In this document: one piece after another, positions 30,920 to 38,958 of the stretch | How positions within the stretch are numbered: position 1 is the first letter of the stretch | Layout: the number at the start of each line of letters is the position of its first letter | From: Silvania confinis | Lineage (GTDB): Bacteria > Pseudomonadota > Gammaproteobacteria > Enterobacterales > Enterobacteriaceae | Assembly (NCBI RefSeq): GCF_025564085.1 | Contig: NZ_JAMGZJ010000077.1 | Coordinates: 62,001 to 126,000, forward strand | DNA: 64,000 nucleotides | Direction: 5' to 3' | The notes under the pieces: generated by a model | The model's input: the letters and a program-made list of their open reading frames with translations, nothing else | Databases searched by the model: none | Told to the model about the DNA's origin: nothing | Made by a program: the position numbers and the translations under genes

Positions 30920-33004
30920 TTATGCTGCAATTTCTTTAGGCTGACACATATCAGGTAAATTCGCCCTCACCAGCGCTTCAGCGAACGGCGGTGGGACGGC
31001 ATTGCCGCAGCGTGCTACCTGCTTGTCCTTCGCGTACTTCACCCCGCGAAAGTCCTGGTCGATGATGTACCACTCCGGGAAGCCCTGGGCGCGGTACAAC
31101 TCTGCTGGCTGAAGCATGCGCATGCTGATATCGACGATGCGATACACCACACCTTCGACCGTCACCAGCCCGTCGGACTCTTCGCCGCAATACTCTCGCA
31201 GGAACGCAAGCGCCTGCGCCGCGCGCTGCTCGTTATACCCATCGGTTGCCAGACTGGTTTCAACATTGCCCACATGCAGGCCACCAGCGGTTAATCCCGG
31301 CGCTGGCGCGTCAATCACCCGGCCATCCCGGCAAGTACCGCGCAGCATCACCAGATGCGATGTGACTGCAGCGTGGTGATTGCCCGTTGTGACAGTGTGC
31401 GCGGGTTGGTCAACAGCACCACCTGGGTGCCCGGTGTTATTGACCATCAGGTGCGTAGCGACAACCGCATGATGATCCGTAGTAGTGACCGTATGGACCG
31501 GTTCATCCAGCGCTACGCCAGCGCCCTGATAGTTCCCGCCGAAGTGCTTGACCAGATTCGCTGCCACCAGCCCGAACTTACCACCGCCAGCGACCACAGT
31601 GCCCAGCGGCTTATGCAGGCCAGGCACACGCGGTTCCTGCCCCGGTCGTTCGCCGTACCCCATCTGAATCAGGGTTGTCGATACCAGCTGAGATTTACCC
31701 CCACCACCAGCGGTGATTGTGGCGCTCGGCTCGTCAGCGCGGTGACCAATGCTGGCACCGAACTGCCGGGCAATCACCGGCGCAACAACACATGCCCGGG
31801 ACTCTTTCAGGATGGTATGCATCGGTTTTGTCAGTGGGCGTGGCTTCGCCTGGTACTCGCTACCACCATTGCCTGCCAGGAACGGAGCCAACGCCGCCTC
31901 AACGACACCCAGGGCGTGCCCATTCCCGCCCGGGCGCGCCGAAGTGCCAGCGGTAACCGTCGGCACCGGTTCAGTAACAGGCTGTCCGATCGCCCCGGTG
32001 CGGAACTTCGTCAGGTGCGGTACCGCGATCGCAGAGCCATGCGTTTTGGTGATGGTCTGCAGCGGTTCTGCCAGCGCCTGCCCCCGGAAGCAGTCGTATT
32101 TCCCCTTCGTCGTGGTGTGGTTGCACTTCACGATAAACGGCGAGGCGCTATCAATTACGAAGCGCTGGATGCCGCGGGCTATACGCTTTAGGGTGTTCTC
32201 CGCCAGCGGCTTTTTGCGGTCGAAGATGGACGCTGCAGGGATAGACCAGTCGATGCAATCGGCGGCGGTGCGCCACGCTTTCAGCTTACCGCCCTGCACT
32301 GCTGGCGTTTTCGGATCGCCGCGGGTCGGCTCCGGCCAGGTCACCGGCACTCCGTCACAGCGCATCACCATGAAGAACCGCTTCCGGATGGTCGGCGCAC
32401 CAAAGTCGCAGGCGCGCAGCTCGCGGTGATCAACGGCATAACCCAGCCCGGCAACCAGCTGCTGCGCCTGCTCGCCATCGGCGGCAATGCCCAGGAACTC
32501 GCAGCACTCCGCCAGCGCCGGATGCCCGGCAGGGATGCCGCCGGACAGCATGCCGCAGAACGCTTCGAAGGTTTCGCCAGCGCGCTGGGTGTCAGGCCGC
32601 AGCCCTCCATCCTCGGCAGCGATAAGCGGACCCCACGTTTTGAACTCCTCCACATTCTCCAGCATCATCACGCGAGGTCGCACCGCCAGCGCCCAGCGGA
32701 TGACGATCCACGCCAGACCGCGAATCTCTTTCTCCACCGGCTTCGAGCCTTTGGCCTTCGAGAAGTGACGGCAATCCGGGGAGAACCACGCCAGCCCCAC
32801 CGGGCGGCCAGCGGTCGCCACAAGGGGATTAACATCAAACACACTCTCGCAATAGTGCAGCGTATCCGGGTGGTTCGTGGTGTGCATCGCCACGGCGTTC
32901 GGGTCATGGTTAATCGCAATATCCACGCTGCGGCCAATCGCCAGCTCAATGCCCGTACTCGCCCCGCCACCGCCGGCAAAGTTATCAACGATAATTTCTC
33001 TCAC
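30920..33004 (-). CDS. C5 cytosine DNA methyltransferase with eight internal repeats
   Basis: 694 residues. Motif I FAGGGGAS (9-16), motif IV variant SPDC (75-78; usual form PPCQ, catalytic C78), motif VI ENVEE (116-120), motif IX-like LQPAELYRAQGFP (631-643) and motif X GNAVPPPF (667-674). Between residues 313 and 572, where the target recognition domain belongs, a short motif of the form (E/K/Q)P-x-x-T-(V/I)-T recurs eight times, 32 to 48 residues apart (EPLQTIT 313, EPVPTVT 345, KPMHTIL 393, EPSATIT 425, KPLGTVV 465, EPVHTVT 501, QPAHTVT 533, APAPGLT 566). It probably protects phage DNA from restriction. The target sequence is unknown, and no cognate nuclease is seen. Confidence 0.88.
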   Translation of the reverse strand: MREIIVDNFAGGGGASTGIELAIGRSVDIAINHDPNAVAMHTTNHPDTLHYCESVFDVNPLVATAGRPVGLAWFSPDCRHFSKAKGSKPVEKEIRGLAWIVIRWALAVRPRVMMLENVEEFKTWGPLIAAEDGGLRPDTQRAGETFEAFCGMLSGGIPAGHPALAECCEFLGIAADGEQAQQLVAGLGYAVDHRELRACDFGAPTIRKRFFMVMRCDGVPVTWPEPTRGDPKTPAVQGGKLKAWRTAADCIDWSIPAASIFDRKKPLAENTLKRIARGIQRFVIDSASPFIVKCNHTTTKGKYDCFRGQALAEPLQTITKTHGSAIAVPHLTKFRTGAIGQPVTEPVPTVTAGTSARPGGNGHALGVVEAALAPFLAGNGGSEYQAKPRPLTKPMHTILKESRACVVAPVIARQFGASIGHRADEPSATITAGGGGKSQLVSTTLIQMGYGERPGQEPRVPGLHKPLGTVVAGGGKFGLVAANLVKHFGGNYQGAGVALDEPVHTVTTTDHHAVVATHLMVNNTGHPGGAVDQPAHTVTTGNHHAAVTSHLVMLRGTCRDGRVIDAPAPGLTAGGLHVGNVETSLATDGYNEQRAAQALAFLREYCGEESDGLVTVEGVVYRIVDISMRMLQPAELYRAQGFPEWYIIDQDFRGVKYAKDKQVARCGNAVPPPFAEALVRANLPDMCQPKEIAA

Positions 33005-33258
33005 GCGTATTCTCCCATTGCGCTGGCCAGCGACTTAGCCGCCGTGACGATGGCCGGTACCGGCATTTTTTCCAGCCACATGCGGTTGATGTGATGCTTC
33101 AGGCGGCGCTGGTGATGCGCCGGGAGATCCCCGGCGTTTTCAATCTGTCCGTAGACCATGCCGACTTCGGCAGGCCAGACGGTTTCTGCCACGTCCACCA
33201 GCAGCAGGCTTTCCAGTTCGACGATCCGTTTTGTTGCGTATTGCAGCTGCGGTTCCAT
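33001..33258 (-). CDS. hypothetical early phage protein (85 residues)
   Basis: MEPQLQYATKRIVELESLLL begins a helical protein with a basic middle (AHHQRRLKHHINRMW). It is coupled by overlap to the methyltransferase gene downstream (four bases) and to the DUF551 gene upstream. Function unknown; cotranscription with the methyltransferase is likely. Confidence 0.65.
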   Translation of the reverse strand: MEPQLQYATKRIVELESLLLVDVAETVWPAEVGMVYGQIENAGDLPAHHQRRLKHHINRMWLEKMPVPAIVTAAKSLASAMGEYA

Positions 33259-34103
33259 CAGTTCGCCTCCTGCTGCGGTGCTGCTGGCATCGGCATCCAG
33301 TGGGTCACCTGTTTGAGGTATAGGTCATTTCCATCTCCTTCATCCCAGGATGGATTACCATCTTCGAACCAGTCAGCATAAATACCGACCTGCGTATTTG
33401 GCAGGCTTGGCAGGTAATACGCTCCACTGAAATCGGCTGCTAAGACGTAGTCGCGTTCCGGCATCCGCTCACTGCACGGAATCCACCCTTGCTCAGGCTC
33501 GTTCAGAGCATCGCGCTCTGCCTGAATCCTCTCAGCGTCGATTGCTATGCCGGAGTTGCGAATGGCTGCCAGCCCATCGCGCAGCGTCGGAATATTTTCA
33601 GGAATATTTTGTTGTCGATTTTGTTGTTCGGCACCCTGAAGCATGGCGGCGCGGCAGGCGTATTCATGCAAAGCTTTTCGAATCCGCTCTCTGTCGTGGT
33701 GCAAATGCCATTCGATTGGGTATTTTTCTTCATCCAACCCATCAGGGCTTATAGGAATAACGATGCTATCAATTCCCTCATTGGTGATTACCACAGCTGG
33801 CCGCGGTAACTGTGGTGCTGCGTAGAGCATCTGCTCCGTATAGCACTCCCCAGCCGGGCCGTCTTCGCCAATTTGCTTGTATAGCCACGGGCCGTCTTTG
33901 TAGCGCAGGCGTTTCGCCACCGGCTCCTGCTCCTGCTGCATTCCAGCCGTCAGCACTGCCAGCGCGATTTCATCCACAGCGAGATTCATTGCCACTTCTT
34001 TTGCCGTTGCCAGCTCCGGCGGCAGCCGCGCCAGTAGCCACTGGTTAGCTTCCATTCGTGTTTTTGCCTGCTCGATCAACTGCTCTTTGGTGAATTTGGT
34101 CAT
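33258..34103 (-). CDS. DUF551 domain phage protein
   Basis: 281 residues. The C-terminal 70 residues are DUF551: GWIPCSERMPERDYVLAADF near 210 and the end VTHWMPMPAAPQQ. The N-terminal part (EQLIEQAKTRMEANQWLLAR) resembles other early-region proteins that carry this domain at their end. Widespread in enterobacterial prophages; no known function. It overlaps the HNH gene upstream by four bases. Confidence 0.75.
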   Translation of the reverse strand: MTKFTKEQLIEQAKTRMEANQWLLARLPPELATAKEVAMNLAVDEIALAVLTAGMQQEQEPVAKRLRYKDGPWLYKQIGEDGPAGECYTEQMLYAAPQLPRPAVVITNEGIDSIVIPISPDGLDEEKYPIEWHLHHDRERIRKALHEYACRAAMLQGAEQQNRQQNIPENIPTLRDGLAAIRNSGIAIDAERIQAERDALNEPEQGWIPCSERMPERDYVLAADFSGAYYLPSLPNTQVGIYADWFEDGNPSWDEGDGNDLYLKQVTHWMPMPAAPQQEAN

Positions 34104-34519
34104 GCTGACACTCCTTCCTGATATTGCTCGAACCAGAACACCACTGGCTTTTTGACTACCTCAACCAGCCCGAAACGCTCCGCTGTGCGAAAATTAACAC
34201 TGTAAGAGCGGGCGCGATCTGCCTGCGCCGTTATCTCCTGGCGGAACAACTCAATGGTGAATGTCGCTTTAAACAGGTTGCACGGGGCGCAGGCCGGGAA
34301 CATGTTTTCGATAGCATCATTCTCAGGCCTGAAATGCTCTCCGGTCGCCACGGTTCGGCGGGTGCCATCGCTTCGGCGTTCGCCAAATTCCCATTTACGG
34401 AAAACCGCCTCAACGTGGTCAGCATGCCAGCCCTTTTCTGGCAACTCACGGCCGCAGTACGCGCAGCGACCGTCGAATTTCATGCGCAGTTCTGCGCGCT
34501 GTTTTTTCGTCAGAGCCAT
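34100..34519 (-). CDS. HNH endonuclease-like protein
   Basis: 139 residues. HNH features: CAYCGRELP (C19, C22), WHADHVEAVF (H32, D34, H35), and NMFPACAPCNLFKA near 92-105 with the second Cys pair and Asn. It lies in the early accessory run, not near the terminase, so a packaging role is less likely. It may be a nicking or recombination-associated nuclease. Confidence 0.78.
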   Translation of the reverse strand: MALTKKQRAELRMKFDGRCAYCGRELPEKGWHADHVEAVFRKWEFGERRSDGTRRTVATGEHFRPENDAIENMFPACAPCNLFKATFTIELFRQEITAQADRARSYSVNFRTAERFGLVEVVKKPVVFWFEQYQEGVSA

Positions 34520-34523
34520 ACCC

Positions 34524-34787
34524 CTACTCCCCCTTGATGCTTATGCCAGCTTCTGCCAGCGCCTCAACCGTATCTTCGTAATCCAGCGCGCTACCGGCAT
34601 TGCTCGGTACCAGATATCCTTCGCCATAATGGCCGCTTGATGTTGGTTCCTGCCGCTGAGGAAGTGTTACTGTCCGGGTTTCCATTAGCGCCAGCGCAAA
34701 CTTAGCCAAATCCGAAGCATCGCCAGGCCGAACGATTCCTGTTGAGGCGATCATGGTTAACTCGCCCTTTGTGAAGGTGATGGTCAT
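34524..34787 (-). CDS. hypothetical early phage protein (87 residues)
   Basis: Starts MTITFTKGELTMIASTGIVR; acidic C-terminus (YEDTVEALAEAGISIKGE). GGAGG eight bases before ATG 34787 and an ATGA overlap with the gene upstream support the start. Family not recognised. Confidence 0.62.
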   Translation of the reverse strand: MTITFTKGELTMIASTGIVRPGDASDLAKFALALMETRTVTLPQRQEPTSSGHYGEGYLVPSNAGSALDYEDTVEALAEAGISIKGE

Positions 34788-35350
34788 TGGGAAACCTCCT
34801 GGCTATCCGCGAGAACTAAGCGACCATCACACAACGCCGCGATGATTTCCTGGTATTCCCAGCCGTAGCACATGCTTTCGACATAGACGCGAAGTGGCGG
34901 GTAGTCATGCTGCTTGCGACGAATGAACGCCTCTGCGGCTTCACGGGTAAGGTGAGCGTTGACGTGCTGCCATTCTTTGCGGGTTCCACTTACGGTGTGA
35001 TTGTCGAGGTCAGCAAGGAGTAGCCACTGCTCATCCTCTTCGCATTCCAGAAAATCGCTTTCCCACATATCCTGGGCCAGGCTGTTCAATTCATCCCGTT
35101 CATCTTCGTCAGCGTCGTCCCAATACTCCTGAGGAGACCCCCACTCGCAATCATCACAATGTACAATCCTGGCTTCGCAGTATTCGTCAGCCAGGCCGTA
35201 AATCGTCGCGTTCTTCTGAACCATGAAAATTGGATCAGCGGTGATATGCCGGCTAACACCATCACCGCGATGGTGATATTTCAGGCGCTCAATAAAATCT
35301 GCGAATGTTTCCGGCGTTAGCTTCGCGCCATCTGCGATTGAATTGCTCAC
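34784..35350 (-). CDS. hypothetical acidic early phage protein (188 residues)
   Basis: MSNSIADGAKLTPETFADFI begins the protein; the middle is strongly acidic (WDDADEDERDELNSLAQDMW) and a CDDCEW pair near residue 65 could bind metal. A C-terminal aromatic segment (ESMCYGWEYQEIIAALCDGR) follows. It overlaps both neighbours by four bases. The acidity recalls DNA-mimic proteins, but this is only a composition argument. Confidence 0.65.
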   Translation of the reverse strand: MSNSIADGAKLTPETFADFIERLKYHHRGDGVSRHITADPIFMVQKNATIYGLADEYCEARIVHCDDCEWGSPQEYWDDADEDERDELNSLAQDMWESDFLECEEDEQWLLLADLDNHTVSGTRKEWQHVNAHLTREAAEAFIRRKQHDYPPLRVYVESMCYGWEYQEIIAALCDGRLVLADSQEVSQ

Positions 35351-35892
35351 TCTGCACCTCCCTGGCGAAGTTGGGCGGCGAAAGCTGTTGCACGATACAC
35401 CATTGATTTAAGAGCTTTGGCTTGTGCGCTTGACGGGCTAAAGGTTTGGTACAACCGTCCGGTATCCGCAGCAAAATCATCCACACCCTGAGCCCGCACT
35501 TCAGCCAGGAAGACGTCGGTGGCCGGGGTTTCAGTTTCAGGCTTGGCAAATACCGGCCAGCAATCAGTACCGTCGGAATTTTTGTGTCCTGCCTCATCAT
35601 GAACATCAAGATATTCACCGCACGGCAGAGGGTCTTCCCATGTTGGTGGAATAGCGTGCCAGGATAGATAGGCTTGAGGCTTATCAAACGCTGCCTTCAG
35701 CGCTGCATTCTCCGCAGCCAGTTGATCGCGTTGTGCTTGCGTGCCGCCCAGCGCCGCGGTGGTGCAGTCCAGCCGTTCGGCGAGGCGCGTCACAATCTTC
35801 GCCATATCGATGATCGGCGTGTCGCTGCCCATTGTGCGGGCGAACTCATGCCCTACTGCGATCAGCTCTTTGTTATTCAGTGAATCGCTCAT
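35347..35892 (-). CDS. hypothetical early phage protein (181 residues)
   Basis: An N-terminal helical part with a likely coiled coil (TQAQRDQLAAENAALKAAFD, residues 50-69), then a segment with WHAIPPTWEDPLPCGEYLDV, and a C-terminal helix (AQAKALKSMVYRATAFAAQL). The layout, a coiled coil plus variable tail, is common for Ead/Eaa-like early proteins. Function unknown. Coupled by four-base overlaps. Confidence 0.62.
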   Translation of the reverse strand: MSDSLNNKELIAVGHEFARTMGSDTPIIDMAKIVTRLAERLDCTTAALGGTQAQRDQLAAENAALKAAFDKPQAYLSWHAIPPTWEDPLPCGEYLDVHDEAGHKNSDGTDCWPVFAKPETETPATDVFLAEVRAQGVDDFAADTGRLYQTFSPSSAQAKALKSMVYRATAFAAQLRQGGAE

Positions 35893-36092
35893 TGGGCACC
35901 GCCTTCGCTCGGCTTAACGGTCGCCAGCTTCAGGCGGCGAGCTGTCAGCGGCGCGCCACAGCGGCGGCCATCTTCTTTGCGATAGGTTTCGCGTTGACCT
36001 ACACACCAGGTCGTCGGGGTTTCATGCAGTTTCACGGTCTTCTCACCGTCTTTGGTGATGATGGTGCCGGTATGGGTTTTAACTTTGCTCAT
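35889..36092 (-). CDS. hypothetical early phage protein (67 residues)
   Basis: MSKVKTHTGTIITKDGEKTV begins a small basic beta-type protein (KLHETPTTWCVGQRETYRKE, then RCGAPLTARRLKL). The pair of Cys at about 30 and 45 may be structural. Overlaps its neighbours by four bases. Family not recognised. Confidence 0.62.
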   Translation of the reverse strand: MSKVKTHTGTIITKDGEKTVKLHETPTTWCVGQRETYRKEDGRRCGAPLTARRLKLATVKPSEGGAQ

Positions 36093-36349
36093 GCTGCCGC
36101 CTTGCTATGTGTGTAGCGCTTAAGGTCGAAATCGATAATTGCCCGCTGGTCGCGGAATACGCCGCAGCGTCCGTGCCGGATGATCCCGCCCTGCTCCACA
36201 GCTGCCCGGATGTACCTCTCAGCGGTGTTGCGATGCAGGCCGAACATGGCGACGACCTCGTTGGTGGTTGCGTGACCATGCTTTTTCACCAGCTCAATAA
36301 TCCAGGCGATGAACAGGGTGCGCTCGCTATGCGTTTTTGGGCTTGGCAT
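36089..36349 (-). CDS. winged-helix type DNA-binding phage protein
   Basis: 86 residues with a helix-turn-helix: HATTNEVVAMFGLHRNTAER (26-45), followed by a wing-like GGIIRHGRCGVFRDQ. Short HTH proteins of this kind lie behind the replication genes in several enterobacterial prophages. It may regulate early genes. Ends with HSKAAA at the overlap with the next gene. Confidence 0.68.
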   Translation of the reverse strand: MPSPKTHSERTLFIAWIIELVKKHGHATTNEVVAMFGLHRNTAERYIRAAVEQGGIIRHGRCGVFRDQRAIIDFDLKRYTHSKAAA

Positions 36350-36361
36350 GGGGGTCTCCTG

Positions 36362-37051
36362 TTAAACCAAACCAGCGGCTTTGCGCTGCGTGTATTGAGC
36401 TTTCAGCATTTCTGCTGGCGTGGGGCCGCTGTCTTTCGCTGGCGCGGACAAGGCGCGGCGAACTGGCGGGATGGGCTTGCCCTCGGCGACACGTCGCTCC
36501 CACCCGGCCAGAGTGCTGCTGGCGGCCTGGCGCATTTCCTTCTCGGTCATCTGGCGATCTGTACTCTGCCGGCGCAGCTCTATGCAGATGTGATACAGGA
36601 CTGGTGCTGGCCATGGGTATTGCTCACTGGTCGGGAACCGGAAGACCAGACGGCGCCATTTCCAGTATTCAGTCATGACGTCGTCGACGCTGAACCCCAG
36701 CAGGTTATGCCCCTCTTTGCACCAGGCGACGAACTGCCCGGGTGAAGGCAGAAACGGCTTTTCCTGGCGGCGAGCGATGCGCATACCGGCTGATACCTGT
36801 GCCATGGTGGTTATCCCGTTCTCCTGGAAGGCCATGGCCCACTGGCGGCGGAGTTCGTTGAAATCGCTCTGCTCACGAAAGCCAGCCATTGCCGCCGGGA
36901 ACGCAGCGCGCAGCGCACTGAACAGGGCGTTGAAGATTTCAGCCGTCTGCTCTGCCTGTGGGCGTTCTGCTGGAGCCTCAGGCATGCCCTGGGCAATACG
37001 GCGGAAGTTATCGCGATCACAGTTCATCAGCTGCTCAGATAGTCTTTCCAT
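36362..37051 (-). CDS. replication protein P
   Basis: 229 residues, similar to phage replication protein P (FRRIAQGMPEAPAERPQAEQ; FNELRRQWAMAFQENGITTM; MRIARRQEKPFLPSPGQFVA). P recruits the host helicase DnaB to the phage origin bound by O. The ATG at 37051 overlaps the O gene by 17 bases, the usual O-P coupling. Upstream open frame to 37117 lies within O and is not used. Confidence 0.85.
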   Translation of the reverse strand: MERLSEQLMNCDRDNFRRIAQGMPEAPAERPQAEQTAEIFNALFSALRAAFPAAMAGFREQSDFNELRRQWAMAFQENGITTMAQVSAGMRIARRQEKPFLPSPGQFVAWCKEGHNLLGFSVDDVMTEYWKWRRLVFRFPTSEQYPWPAPVLYHICIELRRQSTDRQMTEKEMRQAASSTLAGWERRVAEGKPIPPVRRALSAPAKDSGPTPAEMLKAQYTQRKAAGLV

Positions 37052-37961
37052 CGAACACCTCGTTAATCCAGTCTGTGTTGTTGAAGTCGATGCCGTGGGC
37101 GTTTCCGGCGGCTGCACGGCATCCGCCAGCGTCGCGTCGAAGGCTCAGGGTGTCCCACTTTGCGCGGAGCTTTGCGGGCGAGAGGATATTGGCGTGCCAG
37201 AACGCGTCTTTGCTGGCCCACTGGAACAGCTCGCAAATATCACGATGGCTATGGCCGTCCAGCTCGCGCATCAGGCGAACGTCATTGGCCCAGGCTGTCA
37301 GGTTGGGTTTCTTCGGGAAGGGTTTAACTTTCTCGAGCAGGAGAATGATCCATTCTGCACATTGCTGGTCAGCAACCGTTCCCCACTTGGTGAAGTTGGG
37401 GGTGTAAATCACGGCTTCAGGATGAGCTGATAAAAACTTCTTCAGGCGGTCGTCGGAGGATTCGACAGAATTCTCTGACGAAGATCTTTTAATATTGTTT
37501 TTGTTATAGTCTTGGGTGTCTACCGTTTCCGGGAAGGTTTTTCCCGATTTCGGGAAGACTTTTCCCGTTTCCGGGAAGACTTTTCCCGTTTTCGGTTTGT
37601 CCAAAATCCAGGCAGAAAGGTCAGTATTTATACCGACAATTTTCATCACGCCCTGCTTGTGACTGAAAATAATTCCACGCTCAGCCAGTGCGCTGATCGC
37701 ATCAGAAACGTGCGAATCTGCCAGGCCAGTGAGCCCCGAAATTACAGTGTTCGTAACCCGGTCCTGTTTTTTGTTCCATCCGTAGGTCAGCCAGATCACC
37801 GCTTCCAGGCACTGCCATTCACGCCCTGACATGCGCAGGCGCGGCTTCAGCTTCTGAATTTCGTTTGCGATCCTGGTGTACCCGTTGGACAGGTCGGCCA
37901 TGGGACCTCCTGTTTGCTCGGTTTTGGTAGGAAATTTGATAACTTCAGCGGTATTTGACAT
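37035..37961 (-). CDS. replication initiator protein O
   Basis: 308 residues. The N-terminal domain (NGYTRIANEIQKLKPRLRMS, then EWQCLEAVIWLTYGWNKKQD and a winged-helix part to about 105) matches the O DNA-binding domain. Residues 126-146 are three copies of the heptapeptide GK(V/T)FP(E/K)(T/S), encoded by the origin repeats. The C-terminal domain binds P. ATG 37961 has GGAG at six bases; the ATG at 37967 directly touches that site and is unlikely. O recognises the iterons inside its own gene. Confidence 0.87.
   Translation of the reverse strand: MSNTAEVIKFPTKTEQTGGPMADLSNGYTRIANEIQKLKPRLRMSGREWQCLEAVIWLTYGWNKKQDRVTNTVISGLTGLADSHVSDAISALAERGIIFSHKQGVMKIVGINTDLSAWILDKPKTGKVFPETGKVFPKSGKTFPETVDTQDYNKNNIKRSSSENSVESSDDRLKKFLSAHPEAVIYTPNFTKWGTVADQQCAEWIILLLEKVKPFPKKPNLTAWANDVRLMRELDGHSHRDICELFQWASKDAFWHANILSPAKLRAKWDTLSLRRDAGGCRAAAGNAHGIDFNNTDWINEVFDGKTI
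37530..37588. repeat. replication origin iterons (three 17-bp palindromes, 21-bp period)
   Basis: CGGGAAGACTTTTCCCG occurs at 37551-37567 and 37572-37588 and, with two changes, at 37530-37546. Each is a dyad CGGGAA-N5-TTCCCG, and the starts are exactly 21 bp apart (two helical turns). They lie inside gene O, as in lambda. An AT-rich stretch (37470-37512) next to them is the likely unwinding element. Confidence 0.88.
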
Positions 37962-38046
37962 ACTCATCTCCGCAATTGACTGACGTTTGTTGCAACTGAA
38001 GGCCACTTCTGTTCGTGCAGAGTGGCTTTCGCCTTTTTAGAACCCG

Positions 38047-38613
38047 TCATGCAGCCCCCAGCATCATCGTGACCTGAGCCATAATCATCGAGAATGACTC
38101 GATCCCTACCAGGTGAATCTTGGCAACGATGGACTCACTGATTTCTTTGCAAAGCACCGGTACTGGAGCGCCCAGCGCCGCAGCCTGATGTACATCACTC
38201 GACTCTTTGATAGAGTCTGCAATCCTCTGCCCATGCGTCTTACCCGTCACCAGTCCGAACTCGCGCGCAACTCGCTCGTTATCACGCGTCATAACCGCCA
38301 CGATCACTGGCGTCAGCATTTCCAGGTACTTGTCGTACTTCGGACCCGGCGTGTTGATCATCCGGAAGAAGTTCACCTTGGTACCGTGCACCGAACCGGC
38401 CAGCAGCAGGCCACGCCCGCCGGTGGCCATCCACTCTTTCGCAACCAGCTGCGAGATGTAGTTCTGTGCATCACCAGGCGTCGCCCTGTTCCAGGCTTTA
38501 ACCGCCTCCCGAATATTCGACAGCTTGGCAGATTGGCGGCTAAGCTCCTGATATTTCGATATCACCTGAACTGTTAAAGGGCTGCTAACATTGCTGAAAT
38601 TGTGTGTTTGCAT
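38047..38613 (-). CDS. early regulatory-region protein in the cII slot (188 residues)
   Basis: MQTHNFSNVSSPLTVQVISK begins the protein. Segments such as GDAQNYISQLVAKEWMATGG and NERVAREFGLVTGKTHGQRI occur in a prophage family that sits between the Cro-like gene and O, the place of cII. In Rac-like prophages this place is held by YdaT-type genes, some toxic when overproduced. I cannot decide between an activator and a YdaT-like role. Confidence 0.6.
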   Translation of the reverse strand: MQTHNFSNVSSPLTVQVISKYQELSRQSAKLSNIREAVKAWNRATPGDAQNYISQLVAKEWMATGGRGLLLAGSVHGTKVNFFRMINTPGPKYDKYLEMLTPVIVAVMTRDNERVAREFGLVTGKTHGQRIADSIKESSDVHQAAALGAPVPVLCKEISESIVAKIHLVGIESFSMIMAQVTMMLGAA

Positions 38614-38615
38614 GG

Positions 38616-38843
38616 TTATGGCTCCTGCTGAGGTAAACCATCGGTAGGGTTGGGATAGATGTCACTGCGAATCTCGTGAGGAGTAATTTTCCATTCCAGC
38701 AATTTGCAGACAGGCAGCACACGGTGAGGAGGCACCCCGTGATTCAACCAGAGGCTCACCACCTGTGATGAGGTGCCTAAATTCTTCGCTATCTCCGTCT
38801 GCGTCATGACAGCGCAAACGCGTTGTTTGATTGATTTTGTCAT
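38616..38843 (-). CDS. Cro / YdaS-like regulator
   Basis: 75 residues with a helix-turn-helix MTQTEIAKNLGTSSQVVSLW (13-32), then NHGVPPHRVLPVCKLLEWKI, the typical pattern of YdaS/Cro proteins. It is the first gene of the leftward early operon, divergent from the repressor. It should bind the operators in the 115-base intergenic region. Confidence 0.82.
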   Translation of the reverse strand: MTKSIKQRVCAVMTQTEIAKNLGTSSQVVSLWLNHGVPPHRVLPVCKLLEWKITPHEIRSDIYPNPTDGLPQQEP

Positions 38844-38852
38844 ACCAAGCCC

Positions 38853-38937
38853 TCAGTGAATGAAAATCAAGATTACAATATGAAAATATTTTTTTCAATG
38901 AGGAATGAAAATAATCTTTGCAATGCGGAATGAAAGG
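38853..38937. promoter_or_regulatory. early promoter (minus strand) and operators between cro and cI
   Basis: Minus-strand promoter: TTGAAA (38898-38893), 17-bp spacer, TAATCT (38875-38870). The spacer contains the palindrome TGAAAATATTTTTTTCA (38881-38897). The motif GAATGAAA appears at 38858-38865, 38903-38910 and 38928-38935, the latter two inside dyads of the form TTTCA-N8-TGAAA or close to it. These are the likely CI and Cro operators. A TAGAAT at 38946 is a possible -10 for cI. Confidence 0.65.
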
Positions 38938-38958
38938 CTACCTTGTAGAATGGAAGTC

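Noticed and set aside
31355..33094. Long plus-strand frames opposite the methyltransferase
   Set aside because: No family resemblance; their extent mirrors the codon bias and repeats of the methyltransferase gene on the other strand.
34100..34519. HNH gene as restriction partner of the methyltransferase
   Set aside because: The two genes are separated by two others, HNH proteins are common in this region, and nothing shows a shared specificity.
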